Source: Geobacter sp. (lineage in GTDB: Bacteria; Desulfobacterota; Desulfuromonadia; Geobacterales; DSM-12255). Taken from it: DNA of 64,000 nucleotides. Numbering within the stretch: position 1 is the first letter of the stretch; every line of letters begins with the position of its first letter. Where the stretch lies: contig WKKR01000006.1 of the NCBI GenBank assembly GCA_009684525.1, forward strand, positions 124,001 to 188,000. Reading direction: 5' to 3'. The notes beneath the pieces were generated by a model that saw only the letters and a program-made list of their open reading frames with translations, ran no database searches and was not told the origin of the DNA. A program made the translations under genes and the position numbers. Positions 43,617 through 53,478 of this stretch are shown one piece after another.

Positions 43617-44612
43617 GTGAAACCCGAGGAACTCGAAGCGGCCATAGCGAGGGGGGAGATCGGTCCTCTCTACTACCTGTACGGGGATGAGCCGTATCTG
43701 ATCGACCGCGCAACCCGGCTGCTCCTTGAGCGGCTGGTAGACCCGTCCAGCCGCGATTTCAACCTGAGCGTCTACTACGGGACCGAGTGCAAGGGGGAAG
43801 ATATCCTCGATACCGCCCAGACCATGCCGATGTTCGCCGACTGGCGGGTGGTCCTGGTGAAACGGGGCCAGTCACTTTCCCAGGCAGCGCTGGACCTCAT
43901 GTTCCCGTACCTGCTCGATCCCTCACCCACGACCTGCCTGATCATCCAGGGAGAAAAGATCGATCAGCGCAAGAAGTTCTTTACCGAATTCAAGAAGCGG
44001 GGGAAGCTGGTCGAGTGCAAGCGCCCCTACGAGAACCAGCTGGCGCCGTTTCTCCGGAGCGAGGCAACGAGCCATGGCAAGAAACTGGCCCCGGCTGCGG
44101 CCGAACTACTTATCTATCTTGCCGGGAACAACCTCCAGGAACTGGCCACGCAGATCGAGAAGGTTGCCCTCTTTGCCGGTCAGCGGGAGACCATCACCAT
44201 CGATGATGTCAAGGCGGTGGTGTCTGATACCAAGGTGGACAGCGTCTTCGAGCTGGCCAATGCGCTGGGCACGAAGGATCTGGCCACGGCGCTCAGGCGG
44301 CTGAAGACAATCCTGCGCGACGGCGAGGCGCCGCTCATGGTGCTGGCGATGATCACCCGGCACTTCCGGCAGCTCTGGCAGGTGCGGGTACTGTTGGATA
44401 AGCGGGTGGCGGAGCAGGAGATCAGCCGCCAGTCAGGGATCAATCCCTATTTCCTCAAGGGGGTCGTGAAGCAGGCCGGGAACTTCAGGCCGGTGGAGTG
44501 CCGCCAGCTTTTCGAGCGGTTCTTTGCCGCCGATCTCGCCATGAAGAGCGGTGGCAGACCGCCGGCCATACTGGAGGACCTGGTGCTGGCGATCTGCCAG
44601 CGAAAAGGGTAA
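43617..44612 (+). CDS. holA: DNA polymerase III delta subunit
   Basis: The 331-residue clamp-loader subunit starts with KPEELEAAIARGEIGPLYYL, shown in part, then YGDEPYLIDRATRLL, the usual delta N-terminus. Central sensor-type segments and a helical C-terminal domain follow (GEAPLMVLAMITRHFRQLWQ). Delta opens the beta clamp. The frame is open far upstream through the repeat element, but GTG 43617 has GGGAG five bases before it and gives normal length. It forms the clamp-loader pair with holB (19125). Confidence 0.9.
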   Translation: MKPEELEAAIARGEIGPLYYLYGDEPYLIDRATRLLLERLVDPSSRDFNLSVYYGTECKGEDILDTAQTMPMFADWRVVLVKRGQSLSQAALDLMFPYLLDPSPTTCLIIQGEKIDQRKKFFTEFKKRGKLVECKRPYENQLAPFLRSEATSHGKKLAPAAAELLIYLAGNNLQELATQIEKVALFAGQRETITIDDVKAVVSDTKVDSVFELANALGTKDLATALRRLKTILRDGEAPLMVLAMITRHFRQLWQVRVLLDKRVAEQEISRQSGINPYFLKGVVKQAGNFRPVECRQLFERFFAADLAMKSGGRPPAILEDLVLAICQRKG

Positions 44613-44613
44613 A

Positions 44614-44642
44614 TAAGAAAAGGGCGTGCATGACACGCCCTT
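44614..44642 (-). terminator. terminator of rpsT, between converging genes
   Basis: AAGGGCGTG (44620-44628) pairs with 44634-44642 around CATGA. On the minus strand it is followed by TTCTTATTT, a good T-rich tail. On the plus strand the tail is weaker, so it mainly serves rpsT. Confidence 0.75.
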
Positions 44643-44667
44643 CTCATTGGATATGACGACAGGAAGA

Positions 44668-44934
44668 CTACTGGCCGAGTGTGTTGACCAGCTTTGTCAG
44701 GCGAGACACGCTGCGCGAGGCATTCGAGGTGTGAATCACCCCTTTGGTTGCAGCCTTGTCGATGACGGGAATGGCTGCGGCGAGGGCCTCGCGAGCAGCA
44801 GTGGCGTCCTTGCCTTCAACAGCTTCACGAACGCGCTTGATAAAAGTCCGCAGGGTGGACTTGTTGTGCTTGTTGCGCAGTCGACGTTTTTCGTTCTGCT
44901 TGATTCTCTTGAGTGCTGATTTGTGATGAGCCAA
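44668..44934 (-). CDS. rpsT: 30S ribosomal protein S20
   Basis: The 88-residue basic protein has [20 protein letters not shown] at its start and the helical [14 protein letters not shown] end of S20. It binds 16S rRNA early in 30S assembly. I chose a TTG start at 44934: a GGAGGT box lies five bases upstream and the length fits, while an ATG six codons earlier would run through the ribosome-binding site. S20 genes often use non-ATG starts, which supports autoregulation at translation. Confidence 0.93.
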   Translation of the reverse strand: MAHHKSALKRIKQNEKRRLRNKHNKSTLRTFIKRVREAVEGKDATAAREALAAAIPVIDKAATKGVIHTSNASRSVSRLTKLVNTLGQ

Positions 44935-44993
44935 CCTACACCTCCGCTCCATGCTATGGTTAATTGATCGGGTTTCGTCGTAAAGAATCTTTC

Positions 44994-46190
<1,197 letters not shown>

Positions 46191-46199
46191 GTGTCGCCG

Positions 46200-46220
46200 G
46201 TCGTGGTCTGAGACCACGAC
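46200..46220. repeat. 21-bp perfect palindrome after mreB
   Basis: GTCGTGGTCT and AGACCACGAC are separated by a single G, ten bases past the mreB stop. The lack of a loop suggests a protein-binding site or DNA cruciform rather than an RNA hairpin. Confidence 0.55.
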
Positions 46221-46227
46221 GGAGACT

Positions 46228-46248
46228 GCGGGAGCTGTCCCGCATTTT
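46228..46248 (+). terminator. weak terminator after mreB
   Basis: GCGGGA and TCCCGC pair around GCTG, followed by ATTTT. It could reduce read-through from mreB into the sugar genes. Confidence 0.5.
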
Positions 46249-46319
46249 CGGCCGCCGCGGCCGGTGGATGCACCTTCCCGCCACACACCGTTCGATGCTT
46301 GTGCGGTTAGCGTCGCTCG

Positions 46320-47414
46320 ATGCATCTCCAGTATCCATACATGCAAGATAATCGGATAGACATAGTGGTTCCGGTCTGGAACCGGCCGGTGGAAACCAGA
46401 GACTGTCTGGTGAGCCTTGTCGAATACACCCCATCCAGCCGTCTGATCCTGGTCGACAACTGCAGCGACCGCGAGACCGAGCGGATGCTGGAGGAGTTTG
46501 CCGAAGCCCTCGATGTGCGCGTGCTCCTGTTGAAGACCAAAGTCAACGAAGGGTTCGTAAAGGCCGTCAACAGGGGGGTGTCGAGATCTGAAACGCCATT
46601 GGTTGCCGTGGTTCGCCATAACTCGCGGGTTACCCAAAGCTGGCTCGAACCGCTTCTGGCATTTGCCGGCGATGAACCGTCCGCCGGTATTGTGGTGCCC
46701 CGGTTTGTCGATGCCGGCTCCCGCCGTCGCGGCAACGGTGAAATCCCGCTTGCCCGCGGGATGGAGTTGCAAGCCGCAGATTTTGCCGCCCTCATGATGC
46801 GACGCAGTCTCTTGGAACAGATCGGCGGTTTCAACGAAGAGCTGGATGGCGGGGAGTGGTGTCTCAAGGAGTTCTCCCGCAGGGCTTACCGTGCCGGGTT
46901 CACGACTTGTGCCGTGCCCGAGGGGCAGGTCTATCGCTCTGAGGATGTGCAGCTCGGTTCGTTGACCCGACGTGCAGAGCATGAGAAGTCGATCAGCAGT
47001 CAATTTGTCGAGCAGTGGGGTACTGAACGCCGCTTCTGTCTCCATCTCCCCAAGGAGAGCGACATCGCCGCCTTCATGGCGACATTCCCTGTGATCATCG
47101 CTGCGGCCCGGCAGGGTCACAGGATAACGATACTGGCGCATGCACGGGTAGCGCGCGAGCTGCTGCGCCAAGGGCTGCATCAGCGCCACCGACACGTCGA
47201 GATTGTGGCGCTGCCCGGTCTTATGCCGGCCCGGACGGTGCGGCAGGTACTGGAGAGGTTTGCGGAGCCGCCGCCCCTTATTGATGTACAGAAGGGGACG
47301 CCGTGCCCCGGCTTTACCGCAACCATGGATTTTGCCGAGTTCGTGCAGATGGTCAGCGCCACGGAGAGAGATGTCTATGGCCGTCGGCTGGAGAGCGCGC
47401 TGCCGCCTGTCTGA
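46320..47414 (+). CDS. glycosyltransferase family 2
   Basis: The 364-residue protein has a GT2 start ([21 protein letters not shown]) shown here only in part, the [14 protein letters not shown] segment and a GLSRSET-like middle replaced by [17 protein letters not shown]. The region where the DXD metal motif is expected reads VRHNS, so the metal site is atypical. The C-terminal 130 residues (from about 235) are unlike other GT2 proteins seen here and may be a separate domain. ATG 46341 is an alternative start. The gene is located between mreB and gmhA; its acceptor, perhaps an LPS core sugar, is inferred. Confidence 0.65.
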   Translation: MHLQYPYMQDNRIDIVVPVWNRPVETRDCLVSLVEYTPSSRLILVDNCSDRETERMLEEFAEALDVRVLLLKTKVNEGFVKAVNRGVSRSETPLVAVVRHNSRVTQSWLEPLLAFAGDEPSAGIVVPRFVDAGSRRRGNGEIPLARGMELQAADFAALMMRRSLLEQIGGFNEELDGGEWCLKEFSRRAYRAGFTTCAVPEGQVYRSEDVQLGSLTRRAEHEKSISSQFVEQWGTERRFCLHLPKESDIAAFMATFPVIIAAARQGHRITILAHARVARELLRQGLHQRHRHVEIVALPGLMPARTVRQVLERFAEPPPLIDVQKGTPCPGFTATMDFAEFVQMVSATERDVYGRRLESALPPV

Positions 47415-47463
47415 CCAGCCGGACCCGGAGATTCCGGGCGGAATGCCTGAAAGGGAGGATTGC

Positions 47464-48036
47464 ATGCAGGAGGAGATCCGGCAGCAACTGAAGGAACATT
47501 GCCAAGTCATGGCAAAGGTCGAGAAACTGCTTGCTCCACGGATTGCCGCAGTTGCAGAGCTTCTGGTTTCGGTGCTGCAGGGGGGCGGAAAACTGTTGGT
47601 CATGGGCAACGGAGGGTCGGCAGCGGATGCCCAGCACTTTGCCGCCGAGATTGTCGGTCGCTTCAAGATGGAGCGCCGGGCCTTGCCTGCCATCGCCTTG
47701 ACCACCGACACCTCGATTCTCAGCGCCATCGGCAACGATTACGGTTTCGACCGGATTTTTTCCCGACAGGTCGAGGCGCTGGCCCAGGCAGGTGACGTGG
47801 TGGTCGGCATCTCCACCAGCGGCAACTCTCCCAACGTGCAGATTGCCCTGGAGGCTGCCCGCGCGGCTGGTTGCAGGACCGTGGCCCTCTTGGGACGCGA
47901 CGGTGGGAGCATCGCCGGGATCGTCGATTTGCCGCTGGTCATGCCGAGCCACGATACCCCCCGCATCCAGGAAGGACACATCACCATGATCCATATCATC
48001 TGCGATCTCGTCGAAAAAGGGCTGTTTGCCCCGTGA
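47464..48036 (+). CDS. gmhA: sedoheptulose-7-phosphate isomerase GmhA
   Basis: The 190-residue SIS-domain enzyme makes D-glycero-D-manno-heptose 7-phosphate, the first step to ADP-heptose for LPS. The SIS phosphate loop is [15 protein letters not shown] near residue 52, with the [11 protein letters not shown] and [11 protein letters not shown] segments. ATG 47464 has GGGAGG ahead of it; the same frame stays open further upstream but without support. Its stop overlaps the GTG of gmhB. No kinase/adenylyltransferase (hldE) is in the window. Confidence 0.92.
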   Translation: MQEEIRQQLKEHCQVMAKVEKLLAPRIAAVAELLVSVLQGGGKLLVMGNGGSAADAQHFAAEIVGRFKMERRALPAIALTTDTSILSAIGNDYGFDRIFSRQVEALAQAGDVVVGISTSGNSPNVQIALEAARAAGCRTVALLGRDGGSIAGIVDLPLVMPSHDTPRIQEGHITMIHIICDLVEKGLFAP

Positions 48037-48608
48037 CCGGAGCCGAGCCGACAGGGAAGCGAGCGGTCTTTCTCGACCGTGACGGTACCATCAACGTGGA
48101 GCGCGAATATTTGCACCGTCCGGAGGATTTCCATTTCGTCTCCGGCGCCCCCGAGGCGATCCGGCTCTTTCGGGAAGCGGGTTTCCTGGTGGTGGTTGTT
48201 ACCAACCAGTCCGGCATTGGGCGGGGCTATTACGACGAGGCAGCGGTTGAGGAGTTGCACCGGCACATGGACACCGAACTTGCCGTGGCAGGCGCCGCGG
48301 TCGACGCCTACTATTACTGCCCCCATCATCCCACTGCCGGCAACGGCATCTACCTCATGGAGTGTACCTGCCGCAAGCCGTTGCCGGGGATGCTGCATCA
48401 GGCGGCGGCCGACCTGAAGATCGACCTCTCCCTGTCATGGATGATCGGCGACAAGCTGGTGGATGTGGAAGCCGGGCAACGGGCGGGCTGCAGGACGGCG
48501 CTGGTCCTGACCGGCTACGGTGCCCGGGAGCAGGAAGCGCTTCCTCCGGGAGTCGCCATATACAATGATATCCTGAGCGCTGCCCGTGGTATAACCGCGC
48601 AGGATTGA
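48033..48608 (+). CDS. gmhB: heptose-1,7-bisphosphate 7-phosphatase GmhB
   Basis: The 191-residue HAD-IIIA phosphatase has the nucleophile motif [11 protein letters not shown] near residue 14, motif [14 protein letters not shown], and the GmhB zinc ligands in CPHHP and CTCRKP. It removes the 7-phosphate from heptose bisphosphate in ADP-heptose synthesis. GTG 48033 overlaps the gmhA stop (GTGA), coupling the two enzymes of one pathway. Confidence 0.92.
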   Translation: MTGAEPTGKRAVFLDRDGTINVEREYLHRPEDFHFVSGAPEAIRLFREAGFLVVVVTNQSGIGRGYYDEAAVEELHRHMDTELAVAGAAVDAYYYCPHHPTAGNGIYLMECTCRKPLPGMLHQAAADLKIDLSLSWMIGDKLVDVEAGQRAGCRTALVLTGYGAREQEALPPGVAIYNDILSAARGITAQD

Positions 48609-48645
48609 AGCTGGTTTGGGGGTGAAGACGCGTCGGATTAATCAT

Positions 48646-48674
48646 TTGACGCTGTTTTTCCCCTGTGGTAAATA
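48646..48674 (+). promoter_or_regulatory. sigma-70 promoter of rfbA
   Basis: TTGACG (48646-48651), 17-base spacer and TAAATA (48669-48674) lie 33 bases upstream of the rfbA start. The region is AT-rich compared with its flanks. It allows rfbA and the mre genes behind it to be expressed apart from mreB. Confidence 0.75.
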
Positions 48675-48706
48675 ATTACGGTTTCACCAGCATCAGGGAG
48701 ACACCA

Positions 48707-49609
48707 ATGCCCATCACCAAAGGGATAGTCCTTGCCGGAGGGGCCGGCAGCAGGCTCTATCCGCTCACCCTCGTTGCCAGCAAGCAGCTCCAGCCGGTCT
48801 ACGACAAGCCGATGATCTACTATCCCCTGGCCACCCTCATGATGGCGGGGATCAGGGATATCCTCATCATCTCCACGCCGCACGATACCCCGCGTTTCCA
48901 GAATCTTCTGGGGGATGGCAGCCGGTGGGGAGTACAGCTCACCTATGTGGTGCAGCCCGAGCCCAAGGGGATTGCCCAGGCCTTTCTGGTCGGGGAGGAA
49001 TTCATCGCCGGCGAACCAGTCTGCCTGATCCTCGGGGATAATATCTTCTATGGCAAGATGGGCCTGGACCGAGCCGTGGCCGAGTTTGACCGGGGCGCGC
49101 GGATCTTCGGCTACTATGTCAATGATCCGGAGCGTTACGGGGTGGTGGAGTTCGATGCCACGGGCCGGGTTATGGGCATCGAGGAGAAGCCGGCGCATCC
49201 CAAGACCAACTATGCCGTCCCGGGGCTCTATCTGTACGACGGCAATGTGACCGCCCTTGCCAAGGGGCTCACCCCTTCGCCCCGCGGCGAACTGGAGATT
49301 ACCGACCTCAACCTGGAATACCTGCGGCGCGGCGAGCTGAGCGTGGAGAAGCTGGGACGGGGGATTGCCTGGCTCGATACCGGCACCCACCAGAGCCTCC
49401 TGGAGGCGAGCCACTTCATCGGCACCCTCGAGGCCCGGCAGGGGCTGAAGATCGCCTGCCTCGAAGAGATAGCCCTGCGCATGGGTTTCATCGACTGCAA
49501 GGGGATGGCTGCGGCCATCGCCAATACCCCCAATTCGGGGTATCGCGAGTACCTGGTGCGGGTCTACAACGAAATCGAACTGTGCGGCGGGGAGGCAGGG
49601 CATGTCTGA
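48707..49609 (+). CDS. rfbA: glucose-1-phosphate thymidylyltransferase
   Basis: The 300-residue enzyme joins dTTP and glucose-1-phosphate into dTDP-glucose. It has the nucleotidyltransferase signature [16 protein letters not shown], then [17 protein letters not shown] and [10 protein letters not shown], and the [20 protein letters not shown] segment typical of RmlA. CAGGGAG precedes ATG 48707. Its end overlaps the next gene by eight bases. The dehydratase and reductase (RmlB, RmlD) needed for dTDP-rhamnose are not in this window. Confidence 0.93.
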   Translation: MPITKGIVLAGGAGSRLYPLTLVASKQLQPVYDKPMIYYPLATLMMAGIRDILIISTPHDTPRFQNLLGDGSRWGVQLTYVVQPEPKGIAQAFLVGEEFIAGEPVCLILGDNIFYGKMGLDRAVAEFDRGARIFGYYVNDPERYGVVEFDATGRVMGIEEKPAHPKTNYAVPGLYLYDGNVTALAKGLTPSPRGELEITDLNLEYLRRGELSVEKLGRGIAWLDTGTHQSLLEASHFIGTLEARQGLKIACLEEIALRMGFIDCKGMAAAIANTPNSGYREYLVRVYNEIELCGGEAGHV

Positions 49610-50090
49610 GCAGCCGGTGTACGTGAAGGGGAAGATCCACGACGTGACGGCGCGGCCGCTCTCCAAGTTCCTGGACGAGCGGGGGTGGCTGGCAGAGCTT
49701 TATCGCTCCGACGAGGTTGCGGCAGAGGTGATGCCGGTCATGGCCTACATCTCCATGACCCAGCCCGGCGTGGCACGCGGTCCCCATGAACATGCGGACC
49801 AGACCGACTATTTCTGCTTCATCGGCCCGTCCAATTTCAAGATCTATCTCTGGGACGCCCGTGCGGACTCTCCCACCTTCGGCACCAGGCAGGTTATCTA
49901 TGCCGGCGCGGACAGCCCCTTCATGGTTATCGTCCCCCCCGGTGTGGTGCATGCCTACAGGAACATCGGCAACGAAAACGGCATTGTCTTCAACGGACCG
50001 AACCGCCTGTATGCTGGTCACGGCAAGCACTCGCCCGTTGACGAGATCAGGCATGAAGAAGCACGGGGGTCGGCTTATCTGCTGGACTAG
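49602..50090 (+). CDS. RmlC-like dTDP-4-keto-sugar epimerase (short cupin)
   Basis: The 162-residue cupin has the RGPHEH motif at about residues 61-66, where RmlC has RGLH, plus [15 protein letters not shown] of the double-stranded beta-helix. It lacks some 20 residues compared with standard RmlC, so the exact reaction (3,5- or single epimerisation, or isomerisation) is uncertain. It overlaps rfbA by eight bases and is very probably made with it, which supports a dTDP-sugar substrate. Confidence 0.75.
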   Translation: MSEQPVYVKGKIHDVTARPLSKFLDERGWLAELYRSDEVAAEVMPVMAYISMTQPGVARGPHEHADQTDYFCFIGPSNFKIYLWDARADSPTFGTRQVIYAGADSPFMVIVPPGVVHAYRNIGNENGIVFNGPNRLYAGHGKHSPVDEIRHEEARGSAYLLD

Positions 50091-50219
50091 CGGTTCCCAG
50101 GGGTACCTGTTCCCCTGCACTGAAGGGATGGTCGGGCTGCTCGGCAAGGAATATGCGGGATGCGGAGGGGGGGCTCATGTCTCCCCTTTGCCGTTTGCCG
50201 CAGTGAACGAAACCTCTTA

Positions 50220-50255
50220 CAGGTTTTTGAACAACTCAGGTTTTTCAACAATCTG
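50220..50255. repeat. short relative of the palindromic element, upstream of mreC
   Basis: TTTTGAACAAC (50225-50235) and TTCAACAATCTG (50244-50255) correspond to the right half of the 43407-43590 element, with one mismatch in the last 12 bases. It looks like an internally deleted copy or solo terminus, 22 bases before mreC. Confidence 0.5.
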
Positions 50256-50277
50256 CTAACCATGGCCGGTTGCATCT

Positions 50278-51102
50278 ATGTGGGATCTGATCAAAAAATA
50301 TCGTGTGCCCTTTGTCACCGGTGCGGTTGTGCTGGTTGCCTTTCTCATCTACGGCAGCAACCTGAAGCACCGGGAGAGTGCCAACTTCTTCGAACGCGGG
50401 GTTCTGACGGTTCTGTCGCCGCTCTTCAGCGTGGGCGCCGTGGTGAGCGGCGGGGCCGAAACCGTCTGGAACGACTATATCGCCCTCGTGGATGTCCGCC
50501 GCCAGAACCGGGAACTCTTGGAGCACCTCCGCACCCTGAACAGCCGTCTCGTGGGGGAGCAGGAGGCACTGCTCGCCAATGAGCGTCTCAAAAAGCTCCT
50601 GGAGCTGAAAGAGCAGATGCCGGTCCCGTCGCTGGCAGCGTCGGTCATCGGTGAAGACGGTGCTCCCTGGTTTAAGACTCTGGTCATCGACCGGGGGGGT
50701 AAAGACGGGCTGCAGGAGGGGATGCCGGTTGTTACCTCGGCAGGGGTGGTGGGGCAGGTGGTCAAGGTGGCTGCCAACAGTTCCCGTGTGCTTCTGCTGA
50801 CCGACCACGCCAGCGCCATTGCCGCGGTGGTCCAGCGGTCGCGCGCCCGTGGCGTGCTGCGCGGGACCGGCAGCAGGCGGCTTTCCCTGGAGTTCGCCAT
50901 CCGGGAGGACGATGTCAAGGTAGGTGATCAGCTGGTGACCTCCGGGATCGGCGGGGTCTTTCCCAAAGGGCTCCCCCTTGGCGAGATAACCATGGTAAAA
51001 AAAGGTGAATACGGCATTTTCCAGACCATCGAAGTCAGACCGATGGTTTCCATTTCTCGCATCGAAGAAGTGCTGGTCCTGTTGAAGCAACGGAATGAGT
51101 AA
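50278..51102 (+). CDS. mreC: rod-shape protein MreC
   Basis: The 274-residue protein has one N-terminal membrane helix (about residues 9-25), a coiled coil (about 60-105, with RRQNRELLEHLRTLN) and a periplasmic beta-rich domain with VIDRGGKDGLQEGMPVV and TSGIGGVFPKGLPLG. MreC links MreB and the elongation penicillin-binding protein. The ribosome-binding site is weak. It overlaps mreD by eight bases. The gap before it holds the repeat remnant. Confidence 0.93.
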   Translation: MWDLIKKYRVPFVTGAVVLVAFLIYGSNLKHRESANFFERGVLTVLSPLFSVGAVVSGGAETVWNDYIALVDVRRQNRELLEHLRTLNSRLVGEQEALLANERLKKLLELKEQMPVPSLAASVIGEDGAPWFKTLVIDRGGKDGLQEGMPVVTSAGVVGQVVKVAANSSRVLLLTDHASAIAAVVQRSRARGVLRGTGSRRLSLEFAIREDDVKVGDQLVTSGIGGVFPKGLPLGEITMVKKGEYGIFQTIEVRPMVSISRIEEVLVLLKQRNE

Positions 51103-51583
51103 ACTGCTCAAGCCCGGCATAGCGATTCTTTCCGCGTTGATTCTCCAGGTGACGCTCTTCCCTGCCTATATCGTCGATCCTTTCAAGCCCAACCTGCTGC
51201 TCATCGTCGTGGTCTGGCTGGGACTGCGGGCGACGCCGGTCAGGGGCGCGCTGCTCGCCTATCTGCTCGGCCTGGTGCAGGACAGCTGCAGCGGCCTCTA
51301 CCTCGGCCTTAACGGCTTTTCCTTCCTGATGACCTTTCTGGTTCTGCAGAACATCGCGCATCGTCTCTATGCCGACAACCGCTACCTCATGACCCTGGCC
51401 GTCTTTATCGCCACCATTGCGTGTGGTCTCGCGCATCTGGTGCTTCTGGCGCTCTTTTCGGCAGCGGAGGGGATTTACGCCTCCCTGCTGGTCTCCCTCA
51501 TCCCCCAGGGCGCGGTCAATGCCCTGGTCGCTTCCGTGGTGTTCGGCATCGTCGATGCCGCCCGAACGGAGGAGGTAGCGTGA
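51095..51583 (+). CDS. mreD: rod-shape protein MreD
   Basis: The 162-residue protein is hydrophobic with about five membrane helices and the LLIVVVWLGLRATPVRGALLA segment, shown in part, plus GLVQDSCSGLYLGLNGF, a good MreD marker. MreD is part of the elongasome in the cytoplasmic membrane. It overlaps both mreC and, by a GTGA junction, mrdA. Confidence 0.9.
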   Translation: MSKLLKPGIAILSALILQVTLFPAYIVDPFKPNLLLIVVVWLGLRATPVRGALLAYLLGLVQDSCSGLYLGLNGFSFLMTFLVLQNIAHRLYADNRYLMTLAVFIATIACGLAHLVLLALFSAAEGIYASLLVSLIPQGAVNALVASVVFGIVDAARTEEVA

Positions 51584-53478
51584 ACCAGCAGCGTTATGTC
51601 CGCGACACCCGTGAAAAGGGGCGACGGGTCATCTGGGGTGCCATCTTCGCCGGCGTCATTTTCTTCATCCTCATTACCCGGCTCTGGTATCTGCAGATTC
51701 TCCAGGGGGACACTCTCCGGGTGCAATCGGAAAGCAACCGGCTTCGCTTTGTTCCCGTGGCTGCATCGCGCGGCACCATCCTGGACCGCAATGGCAAGGT
51801 CCTGGTCAGCAATACCCCTTCGTTCAGTGTGGCGGTGATCCCCCAGGAGGTGAAGGAGAAGGATGCGCTGTTCGCCTCACTGGCGCGCTACCTGGGGCTC
51901 GACCCGGCCGGACTCCAGGAACGCTGGGAAAAAGGGAAGGGGCGAGCCAAGTACTACCCCATCATCGTGGCTGCCGGGATCAGTAGAGACCAGGTGGAGT
52001 TCCTGCAGGAAAACCAGCTCTGGATGCCGGGCGTCGACATCGAGATGAAACCGGTCAGGCAGTACCCCAACGGGACCCTTGCCGCGCATCTGCTCGGTTA
52101 CCTGGGCGAGATCAACGAGCAGGAGCTGGAGGCCAATCATTTCCGCAGCTACAATCCCGGCGACTATGTGGGGAAGAGCGGGCTGGAGCGGAGCTGGGAG
52201 GAGATGCTGCATGGTACGGACGGCGGCCGCCAGATAGAGGTGGATGCCCGTGGCCGCTATCTGCGCACCCTCAGCGAGACCAAGCCTGCCGTGGGCAACA
52301 GCCTGGTGCTGACCATCGACCTGGTCCTGCAGCAGGCAGCCGAAAAGGCCTTTGGCGACCAGGCCGGGGCAGCGGTGGTGGTGGATGTCAACACCGGCGA
52401 GATCCTGGCCTTTGCCAGCAGCCCCTCGTTCGACCCGGCACTGTTCACCGGCCGGATGCCGCCCGATACCTGGAAGGCCTATCTGGAGGACAAGCGTCAT
52501 CCGCTGGAGAACAAGGCGCTGAAAGGGCAATATCCTCCCGGCTCCACCTTCAAGATCATCACGGCCCTGGCCGGCCTGGAGAGCGGGCTTATCGACGAGC
52601 ATACAACGGTGAACTGCACCGGTGCCTATGAAGTCGGCACCGATGTCTTCAAATGCTGGGACAAGAAAGGGCATGGCAGGGTCGATCTGAAGCGCGCCAT
52701 CAGAGAGTCGTGCGACGTCTATTTCTATCAGCTCGGCGAACGGCTCGGCGTCGACCGGATTGCCGAAATGGCACGGAGGTTCGGGCTGGGGGCGCCGATG
52801 GGAATCGGCCTTGAAAACGAAAAGGGGGGGCTGATCCCCACCATGGCCTGGAAGCAGGAGAAATTCAAGAAGAAGTGGTATCGCGGCGAGACCATGCCGG
52901 TCTCGATCGGTCAGGGCTATACCCTGCTGACGCCGATCCAGCTTGCCACCATGACGGCTGCCGTGGCCAACGAAGGGACGGTCTACCGCCCCTACCTGGT
53001 AAAACGGGTTATCGATCCGGACGGTAAAGTGATCAAGGAAACCAAGCCCGAAGTGCTGTATCGCCCCCAGGTCAGGCCGAACAGCTTCCGATTGGTAAAG
53101 GAAGGGCTTCTGGCCGTTGTCAACGAGCCGCGGGGGACCGGTGGCGCCGCTCGTCTCTACGAGGTCAAGGTTGCCGGGAAGACCGGTACTTCCCAGGTCG
53201 TCAAGCAGCGCGGTCCCAATCGGGAGGTTGCCTATAAGTACCGTGATCATGCCCTGTTTGTCGCCTTTGCCCCCTATGACAAGCCGGAGGTGGCAATTTC
53301 CGTGGTGATCGAGCATGGCGAGCACGGGGGCGCAGCCGCCGCACCGGTTGCCGGCGCTATTCTGCGGGCATATTTCGAGCAAAAAGGGGTCATCAAGCGG
53401 CCGGTGCCGCAAACGGTGGATGAAACGGAAGAGGAAGCACCGACGGGTGCCGACCGGGGAGAAGGAACCCAGCAATGA
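51580..53478 (+). CDS. mrdA: penicillin-binding protein 2 (elongation transpeptidase)
   Basis: The 632-residue protein has a single N-terminal membrane helix (about 20-40), a pedestal domain with RGTILDRNGKVL, and the transpeptidase domain. The active-site Ser is in PPGSTFKIITA, the second motif is SCD in RESCDVYFYQLG, and the third is KTGTSQ. It cross-links peptidoglycan during elongation with RodA. GTG 51580 has GGAGG just upstream and overlaps the mreD stop. The C-terminal 25 residues are acidic and low in complexity. Confidence 0.94.
   Translation: MNQQRYVRDTREKGRRVIWGAIFAGVIFFILITRLWYLQILQGDTLRVQSESNRLRFVPVAASRGTILDRNGKVLVSNTPSFSVAVIPQEVKEKDALFASLARYLGLDPAGLQERWEKGKGRAKYYPIIVAAGISRDQVEFLQENQLWMPGVDIEMKPVRQYPNGTLAAHLLGYLGEINEQELEANHFRSYNPGDYVGKSGLERSWEEMLHGTDGGRQIEVDARGRYLRTLSETKPAVGNSLVLTIDLVLQQAAEKAFGDQAGAAVVVDVNTGEILAFASSPSFDPALFTGRMPPDTWKAYLEDKRHPLENKALKGQYPPGSTFKIITALAGLESGLIDEHTTVNCTGAYEVGTDVFKCWDKKGHGRVDLKRAIRESCDVYFYQLGERLGVDRIAEMARRFGLGAPMGIGLENEKGGLIPTMAWKQEKFKKKWYRGETMPVSIGQGYTLLTPIQLATMTAAVANEGTVYRPYLVKRVIDPDGKVIKETKPEVLYRPQVRPNSFRLVKEGLLAVVNEPRGTGGAARLYEVKVAGKTGTSQVVKQRGPNREVAYKYRDHALFVAFAPYDKPEVAISVVIEHGEHGGAAAAPVAGAILRAYFEQKGVIKRPVPQTVDETEEEAPTGADRGEGTQQ

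Noticed and set aside
51877-53475. 532-codon open frame on the minus strand opposite mrdA
   Set aside because: Shadow of a clear penicillin-binding protein gene, low-complexity His/Gly/Arg-rich product.
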